From Ectothiorhodospiraceae bacterium (GTDB taxonomy: Bacteria; Pseudomonadota; Gammaproteobacteria; Nitrococcales; Aquisalimonadaceae), in NCBI GenBank assembly GCA_020831885.1, contig JAFIFU010000021.1, forward strand, positions 1 through 51,645: 51,645 nucleotides of DNA, read 5' to 3'. The translations under genes were made by a program, and so were the position numbers. Positions 34,184 to 43,179 of the stretch are shown in pieces (positions within the stretch are counted from its first letter, which is position 1; each line of letters starts with the position of its first letter). The notes under the pieces are model-generated. The model searched no databases and was not told the origin of the DNA. It saw only the letters and a program-made list of their open reading frames with translations.

Positions 34184-37100
34184 ATGCTGCGGTTTTTCAT
34201 CGACCGGCCCATCTTCTCATCGGTGATTTCGGTCATCATCGTGCTGGCCGGCCTGGCGGCCCTGCGCATCCTCCCGGTGGAACAGTACCCGGATGTGGTA
34301 CCCCCCCAGATCGTGGTCCAGGCCAATTATCCCGGCGCCAGCGCCCAGGTGGTGGCCGATTCCGTGGCGGCGCCCCTGGAGCAGGAGATCAACGGGGTGG
34401 ACGACATGATCTACATGGAGTCCACCAGCACCGACGCCGGATCCCTGCAGATCACGGTGTCGTTCGAGATGGGCACGGATCCGGATCAGGCTGCAATCAA
34501 CGTCAATAACCGCGTGCAGGCGGCGCTGCCGCGGCTGCCGCAGCAAGTCCGCGATCAGGGTGTCCGGGTGCAGGCGCGTTCCACCAATATCCTCATGGTG
34601 CCGGTCCTGAACGCGCCGGACGGACGCTACGACTCGTTGTTTATCAGCAACTACGCCTTGCTCAACGTGCTGGATGAACTGGTGCGTCTGCCCGGCGTGG
34701 GCGATGCCCGGCTGTTCGGCGCCCAGGATTACTCGATGCGGGTCTGGCTGCGGCCGGACAAGCTGGCGCAGTTCGGGCTCACGCCTGCCGATGTGGCAGA
34801 AGCGTTGCGGGAGCAGAATGCGCAGTTCGCGGCGGGGCGTATCGGCGCCGAGCCGGCGCCGGAGAACCAGGCCTTCACCTTCAGCGTCACCACCGATGGC
34901 CAACTCGATTCCCCCGAGCAGTTCGAACGCATCATTCTGCGTTCCGATATGGATGGAGGGACGCTGCGGCTTGGAGACGTGGCCCGGGTGACCCTGGGCT
35001 CACAGCGCTACGAGTTCTCCGCCACCTATAATGCCGAACCCACGGTTCCGCTGGGCATCTACCTGCAGCCCGGGGCCAATGCGCTGGACACCGCCGACGA
35101 AGTGCGGGCCGCGCTGGCCCGCCTGGGTGAGCGCTTTCCGGATGGGCTGGAATACACCATCGCCTACGACACCACGGAATTCGTGGAAATCTCCATCCGG
35201 GAGGTCTTCATCACACTGCTGATCGCTGTCGCCCTGGTCGTGCTGGTGACCTTCCTGTTCCTGCAGCACCTGCGGGCGACGCTGATTCCCGTGGTCGCCA
35301 TTCCGGTGTCCCTGATCGGCACCTTCGCCGGGATGCAGGTGCTGGGTTTCTCGGTGAATCTGCTGACCCTGTTCGGCCTGGTCCTGGCCATCGGGATCGT
35401 GGTGGACAACGCCATCATCGTGATGGAGAACGTCGAGCGGCTGATGGCGGAGAAGGGCCTCAAGGCGCGGGAAGCCTCCGTGGAAACCATGCATCAGGTG
35501 GCGGGCGCCGTGGTGGCCTCCACGCTGGTGTTGGTGGCGGTGTTTGCCCCGGTGGCTTTCCTGGGAGGGTTGACCGGGGAGCTGTACCGCCAGTTCGCGG
35601 TCACCATCGCGGTCTCCGTTGTGGTCTCCGGTGTGGTGGCCCTGACCCTGACACCCGCCATGTGCGCCCTCTTGCTGGACAAGCAGAAACACACCGTGGC
35701 GTTGCCTTTTGCAGTGTTCAACCGCGGGTTCAACGCCCTCACACGCGGGTTCGTCGCCAGCGTGGGCATGCTGCTGCGGCGCCCCGTGGTGGGCCTGGGG
35801 CTGTTCGCGGCGTTTGCCGGCACCACCATGTTCCTGCTGGACCGGCTCCCGGCCGGGCTGGTGCCCCAGGAGGACCAGGGCGTCGCCCTGGTGGTCGGTC
35901 AGTTGCCCCCGGTGTCCGCGCTGGGGCGGACAGAACACGTCCGCGACACGCTGGCGGCGCAACTGCTGGAGCTGGACGAAGTGGAGCAGTTCACCTCGTT
36001 CGCCGGCTTCGACATCATCGCATCATCCCTGCGTTCCAACGCCCTGCTGGCCTTCGTGAATCTCGCCCACTGGTCGGATCGGCGCAGGCCGGACCAGCAT
36101 GCGTCCGCCGTGGTGGGAGCCATCATGGGTATCGGGGGCGGAATCCAGGAGGCCAGTGTGTTCGCCTTCACGCCGCCACCGATCCAGGGGCTGTCCCTGA
36201 CCGGCGGCGTCGAGGGGTATCTTCAGGTGCGCGGCGGTGCCAGTACCGCCCAGGTGGAGGCGCAGGCTTCCCGGGTGGTGGAAGCGGCTAATGCGCGGCC
36301 GGAGCTCGTGAATGCGCGCAGCACTCTCGACACCGGTATTCCCCGCTACAACGCCACGGTGGACAGGGAAAAGGCCAAGGCCCTGGGGGTGCCCATCAAT
36401 GGCATCTTCGACGCGCTGCGCAGTACCTTCGGGTCCCTGTACATCAATGATTTCACCTATCAGGGCCGGCTTTGGCAGGTGAACATGCAGGCCGAGCCGG
36501 AGTTCCGCAGCCAGGCCGAGGACCTGCGCCATGTGTTCGTGCGCTCCGCCTCCGGGGAGATGGTGCCGGTGGATTCGCTGGTCGCCCTGAAGCGGACCAG
36601 CGGGGCGGACATCATCAACCGGTTCAACATTTACCCGTCCGCCCGGCTGCTCGCCGATCCCGCCCCGGGCTATACAACCGGCCAGGCCAAGGAAGCCCTG
36701 GAAGCGGTGGTGGCCGGGCTGGCGTCCGGCGGTGACACCACCCTGGGCTGGATTGGGGAAGCGTATCAGCTACAGGTGGCTTCCGGTGCCGGGGCGACGG
36801 CCTTCGGGCTGGGCCTGCTGATGGTGTTTCTGATCCTGGCGGCCCAGTATGAACGCCTGACCCTGCCCCTGGCAGTGGCCACGGCCGTGCCGTTCGGCGT
36901 TTTCGGCGCGGCTCTGGCCGCCCTGCTCCGCGGTTTCCCCAATGACATTTATTTCCAGGTCGGACTGCTGGTGCTGATCGGCTTGGCAGCAAAAAACGCG
37001 ATTCTCATCGTGGAGTTCGCGGCGCAGAACCGGCGCGCCGGCATGAGTTCCACGGACGCGGCCATGGCTGCTGCCCGGCAGCGCTTCCGGGCTATCGTCA

Positions 37101-37321
37101 TGACCGCCATGACTTTCATTATCGGCACGCTGCCCCTGGTGTTCGCCAGCGGGGCCGGTGCCGCCAGCCGGCAGGAGATCGGGACCGTGGTGGTGGGTGG
37201 CATGCTGGCCGCCAGCACGCTGGCATTGTTGTTCGTGCCGCTGTTCTACAAGTTGTTGGAGGACCTGGCCACCTGGCGCAGAAACCGTCAAGGCGCCAAG
37301 GAGGAGGCTGCCCATGCTTAA
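34184..37321 (+). CDS. RND multidrug efflux pump, inner-membrane component (AcrB/MexB-like, HAE1)
   Basis: 1045 residues, the full length for AcrB, with 12 helices and two large periplasmic loops. [20 protein letters not shown] is the family N-terminus. The proton-relay helix reads [18 protein letters not shown]: the first Asp is kept while the second (D408 in AcrB) is Asn, as in many HAE1 members; the relay Lys is in [14 protein letters not shown]. Uses the proton gradient to expel amphiphilic compounds. Its stop overlaps the outer-membrane factor start by 8 bases. Confidence 0.95.
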   Translation: MLRFFIDRPIFSSVISVIIVLAGLAALRILPVEQYPDVVPPQIVVQANYPGASAQVVADSVAAPLEQEINGVDDMIYMESTSTDAGSLQITVSFEMGTDPDQAAINVNNRVQAALPRLPQQVRDQGVRVQARSTNILMVPVLNAPDGRYDSLFISNYALLNVLDELVRLPGVGDARLFGAQDYSMRVWLRPDKLAQFGLTPADVAEALREQNAQFAAGRIGAEPAPENQAFTFSVTTDGQLDSPEQFERIILRSDMDGGTLRLGDVARVTLGSQRYEFSATYNAEPTVPLGIYLQPGANALDTADEVRAALARLGERFPDGLEYTIAYDTTEFVEISIREVFITLLIAVALVVLVTFLFLQHLRATLIPVVAIPVSLIGTFAGMQVLGFSVNLLTLFGLVLAIGIVVDNAIIVMENVERLMAEKGLKAREASVETMHQVAGAVVASTLVLVAVFAPVAFLGGLTGELYRQFAVTIAVSVVVSGVVALTLTPAMCALLLDKQKHTVALPFAVFNRGFNALTRGFVASVGMLLRRPVVGLGLFAAFAGTTMFLLDRLPAGLVPQEDQGVALVVGQLPPVSALGRTEHVRDTLAAQLLELDEVEQFTSFAGFDIIASSLRSNALLAFVNLAHWSDRRRPDQHASAVVGAIMGIGGGIQEASVFAFTPPPIQGLSLTGGVEGYLQVRGGASTAQVEAQASRVVEAANARPELVNARSTLDTGIPRYNATVDREKAKALGVPINGIFDALRSTFGSLYINDFTYQGRLWQVNMQAEPEFRSQAEDLRHVFVRSASGEMVPVDSLVALKRTSGADIINRFNIYPSARLLADPAPGYTTGQAKEALEAVVAGLASGGDTTLGWIGEAYQLQVASGAGATAFGLGLLMVFLILAAQYERLTLPLAVATAVPFGVFGAALAALLRGFPNDIYFQVGLLVLIGLAAKNAILIVEFAAQNRRAGMSSTDAAMAAARQRFRAIVMTAMTFIIGTLPLVFASGAGAASRQEIGTVVVGGMLAASTLALLFVPLFYKLLEDLATWRRNRQGAKEEAAHA

Positions 37322-38852
37322 CTATTCCCGTGGCGCCCTGGCTTTGCAGCGTGTTCGGGGGCAAGGCGCGGCTCGCAGGCAATGGCGAGCCCTTGGCAAG
37401 AGCTTCCTTAGACCGGGTGTAATCGTCGCGACCGCGGTTTTCCTGGCAGGCTGCGCCCTGGGGCCGGATTACCAGCGCCCGGAAATGAACCTGCCCGAGG
37501 ACTGGCCGGACCACGTTCTGCTCAGCGCCGAAGAGCAACGGGCATGGCAGGACTGGTGGACCCGTTACCAGGATGCGCAACTGGAAGCCCTGGTGGGGCG
37601 GGCGCTGGATGATAACCTGGATATCCGCCTGCAGGTGCAACGGATTCAGGAATCCCGCGCCCGCCTGGGGCTGGCGGACGCCAGCCGGTTACCCACCCTG
37701 GATGCCCAGGCAGAGGCGGCGCGGGAACGGCAACCGGCGGCGGCCACGCCCATTCCGGGTGCCGGCGGCACCGGCAATCTGTTTTCCATTGCCGGTGTCC
37801 TGGGCTATGAGCTGGATCTGTGGGGGCGGCTGGCCCGCCAGCGGGAGGCTGCCGGGGCCTTGCTGGACCAGTCCCGCTTCAGCCACGAGGCGGTGCGTTT
37901 GAACGTGGTGGCGGATGTGGTGGCCACCTACGTGAATCTGCGCAGCGCCCAGGAGCAACTCGCCATTGCCCAGCGGACGCTGGAATCCCGGGAGCGTACC
38001 TTTGAGCTGGAGCGTATCCGCCACGAGGATGGGGAAACGGATGCGCTGACCCTGCGTCAGTCCGCCTCCGAGCTGGAGACAACCCGGGCGCGCGTCCCAC
38101 CGCTGCGTCAGCAGGTGCGGGCGCTGGAGAGCGCACTGGCTGTGCTGGTCGGCATGGGCCCGGGGGAACTGCTGGCGGAGCTGGACTTCGGTGACGGCCG
38201 CCTGGCCGATCTGGAGTTGCCGGACCAGGTGCCCGCCGTGCTGCCTTCGGAGTTGCTGCGGCGCCGGCCTGATATCCGCGCCGCCGAGGCGGGACTGATG
38301 GCCTCCACCGCGGAGATCGGCATCGCCGAAGCGGACCGGCTCCCCCGGCTCAACCTCATGGGGCTGTTGGGTACGGCCGCCACCGATGCCGGCGATCTGT
38401 TCACGCGGCCCGCGGAAACCTGGGGGTTGGGCGCCTCCGTGGCCGGGCCGCTGTTCGATTTCGGTCGCGGGCGTGCCCGGGTGGAGACTGCGGAAGCCCT
38501 GCGCGATCAGGCGGAAACCCGTTACGCCATCACCGTGACCCAGGCCTTCCGCGAGGTGCGGGACGCACTGGTGCTCTATCAGACCACGGACGAACGTGTG
38601 GGCGCTGTCCGGCGGCAGGTGCAGGCCATTGAGGAGACCCGGGATCTGGCACAGATCCGCTATGAGGAGGGATTCACCGGGTTCATCGAACTGCTGGACG
38701 CGGAACGTGCCCTGCTGGAGGCGGAGCTGGCGCTCAGCCAGGCACTGCGGGATCGGCTGAACGCCACGGCCACCCTGTTCAAGGTCATGGGCGGCGGCTG
38801 GGAGCCGGACCGGAGCGGTTCCGGTATCGCCCGGGCGCTGAGCGATGGGTGA
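37314..38852 (+). CDS. Outer-membrane efflux lipoprotein (OprM/NodT-type) with repeat-derived N-terminus
   Basis: 512 residues. ATG at 37314 sits 7 bases after AAGGAGGAGG and overlaps the RND stop. Residues 2-33 are encoded by a copy of the MITE-like repeat (37318-37411), giving a basic stretch ([18 protein letters not shown]) ahead of the hydrophobic [13 protein letters not shown]; the lipid-modified Cys is C47. The mature part has two OEP repeats of TolC-like barrel and coiled coil (for example [20 protein letters not shown] and [20 protein letters not shown]). Forms the exit duct. The 46-residue signal is much longer than usual for a lipoprotein, which may slow or alter export. Confidence 0.93.
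   Translation: MLNYSRGALALQRVRGQGAARRQWRALGKSFLRPGVIVATAVFLAGCALGPDYQRPEMNLPEDWPDHVLLSAEEQRAWQDWWTRYQDAQLEALVGRALDDNLDIRLQVQRIQESRARLGLADASRLPTLDAQAEAARERQPAAATPIPGAGGTGNLFSIAGVLGYELDLWGRLARQREAAGALLDQSRFSHEAVRLNVVADVVATYVNLRSAQEQLAIAQRTLESRERTFELERIRHEDGETDALTLRQSASELETTRARVPPLRQQVRALESALAVLVGMGPGELLAELDFGDGRLADLELPDQVPAVLPSELLRRRPDIRAAEAGLMASTAEIGIAEADRLPRLNLMGLLGTAATDAGDLFTRPAETWGLGASVAGPLFDFGRGRARVETAEALRDQAETRYAITVTQAFREVRDALVLYQTTDERVGAVRRQVQAIEETRDLAQIRYEEGFTGFIELLDAERALLEAELALSQALRDRLNATATLFKVMGGGWEPDRSGSGIARALSDG
37318..37411. repeat. MITE-like repeat copy E, inside a coding sequence
   Basis: Shares the block TGGCTTTGCAGCGTGTTCGG and the following ACGCGGC-rich interior through CTTGGCAAGAGC with the reverse strand of copy C (41815-41992). 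Its left terminal repeat is truncated (TTAA then CTATTCCC), its right end is TTCC-TTAG. The insertion length keeps the outer-membrane factor frame open and adds about 31 residues after the start codon. Confidence 0.85.
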
Positions 38853-39669
38853 ACGGCACCGTGCCTATCCCCTGATGCTCCGTGCCCTCACGTTAGCCAT
38901 GGTGCTGGCGTTGGTACCGGGGGGCGAGACGGCGGCCTCGGAATCCCGGGAAGCCATGGCGGCCATGCAGATGCCCACCGGGGCCTGGCGCGTTGCCGCA
39001 GGTGCCGGGCTGGGGGTGTTCCCGGACTATTCCGGCGCCTCAACCTACCGTCGACTGCCGCTGCCGTATGTGGATGTGGTCTGGGGCGACCGGGTCCGGA
39101 TCAATCCGGTCCAGGGTCTCCAGGTGGATGTGCTACCCGGGCGGCGCTGGCGGGGCGGCCCGGTGATCCGTTACCTGGGCGGGCGTTCCGCCCGCGGGGC
39201 CATTTCCGATCTGGACAGCGTCAGGGGTGGTGCCGCCGCCGGCGGCTATCTGCGATACGCCATGGGCCCGATCCAGCTAAGTGCCGAAGCGGTCAGCCCG
39301 CTCACCGGGGATATCTCCGGGACGCGGGTCACACTCGGCGCGAACTGGCGTGGACGGTTGGGCTCGCAGGGGTTCTACACCCTGGGTCCATCCGCGGTCT
39401 GGGACAGCAGCAACCGGGCCGATGGACTGTACGGGCTGTCCCAGGCGGAGGCGGATACCCTGGCGGTGGCGCCCCATGAAGCCCGGAGCGGCATCGCCAG
39501 CCTGCGCATCACCGGCACCGTGGTCTGGATGCTGGATGAGCACTGGAGCCTCACCGGTTTCGCATCGGCCGGGCGGCTGGTGGGGGATGCCGCCGACAGT
39601 CCCATCGTTGCTGAGCTGGGCAATCGGAACCAGGGTCTGCTGGGGCTTTTCGCACTGTACCGGTTCTGA
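38845..39669 (+). CDS. MipA/OmpV-family outer-membrane protein
   Basis: 274 residues with a signal peptide (about 10-32). The body is a beta-barrel: WRVAAGAGLGVFPDYSGAST and RRLPLPYVDVVWGDRVRINP are MipA/OmpV signatures, and the chain ends in an aromatic (ALYRF) as outer-membrane barrels do. MipA was described as a scaffold for MltA in E. coli; many members act as stress-linked porins. It overlaps the efflux lipoprotein gene by 8 bases, so belongs to the pump operon. Confidence 0.88.
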   Translation: MGERHRAYPLMLRALTLAMVLALVPGGETAASESREAMAAMQMPTGAWRVAAGAGLGVFPDYSGASTYRRLPLPYVDVVWGDRVRINPVQGLQVDVLPGRRWRGGPVIRYLGGRSARGAISDLDSVRGGAAAGGYLRYAMGPIQLSAEAVSPLTGDISGTRVTLGANWRGRLGSQGFYTLGPSAVWDSSNRADGLYGLSQAEADTLAVAPHEARSGIASLRITGTVVWMLDEHWSLTGFASAGRLVGDAADSPIVAELGNRNQGLLGLFALYRF

Positions 39670-39705
39670 ATGCCCGTCCGCTATCGAACGAGTAGGTGAG
39701 CGCGC

Positions 39706-39918
39706 ATGGACATTGTTATCGGCCTGGTCGCGGCCACACTGGTCGCCCTGTTGTGGAACCGCCGGTGGATACGACCGGGGCGATTATTGCTGGGAGTCCT
39801 GACGGCGGCGATCGGTCTCTCCACGGCGGTCTGGCCGGTGGTGCTGATAGGCACCGTACTATGCATTCTCGCGGTGAATCCCGAGCGGCTGCGCGCGGAT
39901 GGAGACGATGTCATCTGA
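39706..39918 (+). CDS. Small two-helix membrane protein
   Basis: 70 residues: helix at about 2-18, a basic turn NRRWIRPGR, helix at about 27-53, then a polar tail (NPERLRADGDDVI). TAGGTGAG at 8 bases from the ATG is a fair ribosome site. Located 36 bases after the mipA-like gene, perhaps the last gene of the efflux operon. No family recognised. Confidence 0.55.
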   Translation: MDIVIGLVAATLVALLWNRRWIRPGRLLLGVLTAAIGLSTAVWPVVLIGTVLCILAVNPERLRADGDDVI

Positions 39919-40017
39919 CCGCCGGTGAAGACTGCCCCGGGTGCCGAAGCAGGCAACGCCGCGGGTGCGGGCGTTCATGGGTATCCCCCCGAGTACCGGG
40001 AAAACGGCGTGCAAGCC

Positions 40018-40395
40018 TCATTCAGAGGCGATCGCGTGTGCCTGCAGTATGGAAAGATCCACCACGGCCAGGGTTTCCTCATGGGTGGCATCCAGATCCA
40101 CGGGGGGTGCGACGCCGGCCCGATACGCTTCCAGCCAGCGTGAAGCGCAGAGGCACCAGCGATCGCCAGGTCTGAGCCCCGGGAAGCCGGCCTCGGTCAC
40201 CGGCCGCGTGAGATCGTTCCCGCGACTGTGCGAGTAAGCCAGAAAATCCGCCGTGACCACGGCACAGACGGTGTGCATGCCGCCATCGGAATAACCGGTG
40301 TTGCAGCAGCCGTCGCGGAAGAACCCGGTGAGCGGATCCAGACCGCAGGGAGCCAGGGGCTTACCCCAGACGTTCGTCGATGCAAATTTTTCCAT
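40018..40395 (-). CDS. DUF2237 family protein
   Basis: 125 residues matching the DUF2237/COG3651 family of small cytosolic proteins. Conserved pieces: APCGLDPLTGFFRDGCCNTG (about 16-35), HTVCAVVTADFLAYS, GNDLTRP and GFPGLRPGDRWCLCASRW. Four to five Cys are in conserved places, suggesting metal or disulfide chemistry, but no function is established. Single gene. Confidence 0.88.
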   Translation of the reverse strand: MEKFASTNVWGKPLAPCGLDPLTGFFRDGCCNTGYSDGGMHTVCAVVTADFLAYSHSRGNDLTRPVTEAGFPGLRPGDRWCLCASRWLEAYRAGVAPPVDLDATHEETLAVVDLSILQAHAIASE

Positions 40396-40547
40396 GGTCG
40401 CCTGCCACCCTGATCCTGAATCGCGATCTATAGTCTACCAAGCCCGGCGTGAACTGTGCCCGAATACCGCCGGTTACCGGGGTGTGAGAGGAAAGCCGTT
40501 CCCGGGTCAGGGGAAAGTGCCAGTGTTGTTGCAGCGTGCCGGTAAAG

Positions 40548-40565
40548 TCATTAGCTTACTAATGA
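40548..40565. promoter_or_regulatory. Palindromic operator upstream of quinol monooxygenase
   Basis: TCATTAG-CTTA-CTAATGA is a perfect 7+7 bp dyad, 65 bases before the monooxygenase ATG. TTAG/CTAA half sites of this sort are bound by MarR- and HxlR(DUF24)-type regulators, some of which sense quinones; no such regulator gene is in the window. Confidence 0.5.
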
Positions 40566-40629
40566 TCTGGTGCCGCCTCTCCAGCAAGGCGGGCCGAACG
40601 AAGTTTTCACATCAAGCGAGGAGAGCACT

Positions 40630-40911
40630 ATGTTGGCCATCGTTGCCAAACTGCGGGCCGTCGAAGGCAAAGGCGGAGAACTGGCCGAGCGCATGCGGGG
40701 CATCGCCGAAAAAGTCCGGACCGAACCGGGCAATCATGCCTATACGGTGCACCAGGGGCAGGACGACGGCGACCTTGTCATGATCTACGAACAGTACGAC
40801 GACCAGGCGGCGCTTGATGCCCATCGGGCGCACATGAAGGAAATGGGCGTGGATCTGCGTGGCCTGCTGGCCGGCAAACCCGAGCTGGAATTCTACAGCA
40901 CCGGTGGGTGA
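40630..40911 (+). CDS. Putative quinol monooxygenase (ABM/YgiN-like)
   Basis: 93 residues of the antibiotic-biosynthesis-monooxygenase dimeric ferredoxin-like fold: MLAIVAKLRAVEGKGGELAE, then EPGNHAYTVHQGQDDGDLVM and YEQYDDQAALDAHRAHMKEM, the order of YgiN. YgiN-like enzymes act on quinols or small aromatics without cofactors. ATG at 40630 follows GAGGAG. Single gene behind a palindrome at 40548-40565. Confidence 0.85.
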   Translation: MLAIVAKLRAVEGKGGELAERMRGIAEKVRTEPGNHAYTVHQGQDDGDLVMIYEQYDDQAALDAHRAHMKEMGVDLRGLLAGKPELEFYSTGG

Positions 40912-41105
40912 CTGTGCCGGCATCGGCGCGTCCATGCCCTGAACCGGCTTGATGGCAGCGGACACCCCGCGTCTACACAGCCCCCATTGGTGGTGTCCGC
41001 CGGCGATAGCCGGTTGCCCAGGAACGCCCGGTGCCCCGGTCGGCATCTTCAATCGCGGCGCTCGGGTCGCCTCGGCCCATCGCTCGGCGCCGTGGTCACC
41101 CGGTA

Positions 41106-41750
41106 TCAGTCCTTACCGTCCACCGTGTTCAGCATCGCCCCCGAAATCAGCCGCTCACCGCGTTTGCGCAACGCCTCCGCCGCGTTGATGCGATCCCGCT
41201 CGTCTTTGTTCTGACTGAGCTTGGATTTGCCGATCATCGTCTGAACATCAATCTGGATGCCCACGATGGCCTCCAGCATCTGATCAATATACTCCTTCGA
41301 GGAATCCGTCATCTTCCAGGGCCGCCCGCCGGAGCTGATGCGATTCTCGTGCACACGCGTCAGTCGCGCCACGACACCCCGCAGGAACCGCTCGTCATCC
41401 CTGATCCTGATCCTGCCGTGAACATGGACCGCCTGATAGTTCCAGGTGGGCACCTGCCGGTGGAACGCATGCTTGCTCGGATACCAGTTCGGCGAGATGT
41501 AGGCGTCTGCGGCACGAAAAACAACCAGAACCTCATCGCCGTTCTGGACCTCCTTCCAGACCGCATTGGCGCGGGCCACATGGGCAAGCAGGCGGCCCCG
41601 TTCCCCGGTGTCCGGGTCCAGCTCGAAGGGCAGATGATTGGCGTCAAGCCCATTGGGCCCGTTGACCACAAGCATTCCCAGCGGATACTCGGTGATGATG
41701 CGGTGAAGCTCCTCCACCCGCGTCTCTTCAAAATGCCGGGGCAAATACAT
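41106..41750 (-). CDS. paiB: PaiB-family FMN-binding protein
   Basis: 214 residues matching PaiB (FMN-binding split-barrel): MYLPRHFEETRVEELHRIIT at the start, NHLPFELD, LLAHVARANAVWKE, SPNWYPSKHAFHRQVPTWNY and HVHGRIRI. B. subtilis PaiB was named as a negative regulator of sporulation and protease genes; elsewhere function is unclear and may be redox or haem-related. ATG at 41750 matches the family N-terminus; a longer open frame reaching 42017 runs through the repeat at 41815-41992 and is not credible. Confidence 0.88.
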   Translation of the reverse strand: MYLPRHFEETRVEELHRIITEYPLGMLVVNGPNGLDANHLPFELDPDTGERGRLLAHVARANAVWKEVQNGDEVLVVFRAADAYISPNWYPSKHAFHRQVPTWNYQAVHVHGRIRIRDDERFLRGVVARLTRVHENRISSGGRPWKMTDSSKEYIDQMLEAIVGIQIDVQTMIGKSKLSQNKDERDRINAAEALRKRGERLISGAMLNTVDGKD

Positions 41751-41814
41751 TCCGCTTCCTTCTGAAAGGTTCAGTAAACGTACCCCCACAACCCCGATCC
41801 GAACTGCGCCGGCC

Positions 41815-41992
41815 TTAGGGAAACACTGATCTATTCCCATGATGCTCTGCGGAGCCCTTCGGGGCTTTGCAGCGTGTCCGGGTGCGGTGTTGCGGCTCTT
41901 GCCAAGGGCTCGCCATTGCCTGCGAGCCGCGCCTTGCCCCCGAACACGCTGCAAAGCCAGAGCACCTTGGGAATAGATCAGTGTTTCCTTAG
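41815..41992. repeat. MITE-like repeat copy C (complete)
   Basis: The fullest copy, 178 bp. Left end TTAG then GGAAACACTGATCTATTCCC; right end GGGAATAGATCAGTGTTTCC then TTAG. The inverted repeats extend inward for about 50 bp with few mismatches (CTTTGCAGCGTGT against ACACGCTGCAAAG). TTAG on both sides looks like a 4-bp target duplication of the YTAR type made by IS5-family transposases. No transposase is inside. Lies between paiB and the LprI-like gene. Confidence 0.9.
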
Positions 41993-42030
41993 TGGAAGGT
42001 CCGAGCGGCAGGGGCATGGGGAATCATGGT

Positions 42031-42864
42031 TCATGGCTGGTGGTCAGCCTCCAACCGGGCCGCGGTGGACAGGATCGAGCTTGTGCGTTCGCGAATGAAT
42101 CTGTCCAGGCAGACGTGATACTCCCTGCGACTGCTTTCTGCCTCGCAGACCGTGTCTCGTTCGCCAAGCCACTGGATCTGCTCACCACGGATGCCGTCCT
42201 GTTTATCCCTCGTGGCTGTTTCCCTCAGGAGCTGATAGGCCCGATTGAGCCGCTGATCGGATGCCATCAGGCGATCAGACTGGCAGATCGCCTGTTCCGA
42301 CCGGCTGTGCGCCCGGGTGCAGTCGAACGAGGGCTGGATGGGCAGGTATTCCGCGTCGACACGTTCACACTGGGGGATGGTGCCTGGTGGCAGCTCAAAG
42401 TTCAGCTCACAGGTCCAGTGGCGGTGAGGGAAGCTCTCCAGTATTTCCACGTGGAACCCGATCCAGTTTCCCGGCTCCTCTTCCAGCAGTGCGATGACGG
42501 CGTGACCTTCATCGACCATGCGAACCTGCCGGATTTGACGCGGGATATTCACTTCCGGGTAATAAATGTCCATGTCCGACAGATAGGCGGGGAACGATCC
42601 GAAACGGAAATAATGCTCTTCCATCTGGATGCGAATGCCGGCCAGATGGGTCAGCGCATTACCGGCCCTGGCTGCGCGCTGGTAGCCTTCCATGTTCTGA
42701 ACCGGTTGCGCTTCACCCGGCATCTTGCCTGATTGCGTGGCTTCGGCGGTCTTTCCTCCATCATCGGGAGGAACCGGGTCGCTTGTTCCAGAGGCCGCGC
42801 ACCCGGCCGCAAAAAGAACCACCACCATGGCTAGATAATGCTTCGCTGTGTTCACCCGCTTCAC
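42031..42864 (-). CDS. Lipoprotein with pilin-like region and LprI/DUF1311 domain
   Basis: 277 residues from a GTG at 42864, which follows AAGGA by 7 bases and overlaps the stop of a small upstream frame as GTGA. Signal peptide ends in AAGC (C22). A low-complexity linker follows, then a region resembling a pilin head (ALTHLAGIRIQMEEHYFRFG, SFPAYLSDMDIYYPEV). The last ~90 residues are an LprI-like domain with paired Cys: FDCTRAHSRSEQAICQSDRL, WLGERDTVCEAE, HVCLDRFIRE. LprI-type domains include lysozyme inhibitors. The combination is unusual. Envelope localised. Confidence 0.72.
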   Translation of the reverse strand: MKRVNTAKHYLAMVVVLFAAGCAASGTSDPVPPDDGGKTAEATQSGKMPGEAQPVQNMEGYQRAARAGNALTHLAGIRIQMEEHYFRFGSFPAYLSDMDIYYPEVNIPRQIRQVRMVDEGHAVIALLEEEPGNWIGFHVEILESFPHRHWTCELNFELPPGTIPQCERVDAEYLPIQPSFDCTRAHSRSEQAICQSDRLMASDQRLNRAYQLLRETATRDKQDGIRGEQIQWLGERDTVCEAESSRREYHVCLDRFIRERTSSILSTAARLEADHQP

Positions 42865-43076
42865 TCCCTTGTCCTTGACTCGCAAATTCGTCCTGAATAG
42901 CCCTTCACGCGGCGGGCGTGGAGATTGGCATCCGTAAGAGTACCAAAACCCCGCAATTCACCCGCAAGCTGCACGGTCCGGAAGCGGTCATTGGCATGAC
43001 CGATACTGACAGGCAGCTCCGGGGCGGTCAGTTCCGTATGCGTCGGTGCGATGAGCACCCCATGGCCCTGAGCCAT
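42861..43076 (-). CDS. Possible 71-residue protein coupled to the LprI-like gene
   Basis: Open frame from ATG at 43076 (MAQGHGVLIAPTHTELTAPE) to TGA at 42861, overlapping the next start as GTGA. It lies in otherwise gene-free DNA, so it is not a shadow. Protein composition is reasonable (for example VSIGHANDRFRTVQLAGELR) but there are no motifs or membrane segments and the ribosome site is weak. The rest of 42865-43179 holds nothing else I can identify. Confidence 0.3.
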   Translation of the reverse strand: MAQGHGVLIAPTHTELTAPELPVSIGHANDRFRTVQLAGELRGFGTLTDANLHARRVKGYSGRICESRTRE

Positions 43077-43179
43077 CCCCGCAAGCAGGTGGCGTCGTGG
43101 GGTGAGTGCCTGGCGTTCAGGCCGATGACGCGTAAACTGAGAAGCTGCATAGGAATGAATCTGCCACGGGGGAGAACCG

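Noticed and set aside
41751-42017. 89-codon N-terminal extension of PaiB across repeat copy C
   Set aside because: The family N-terminus MYLPRHF begins at 41750; the extension is encoded by the mobile repeat and has no ribosome site.
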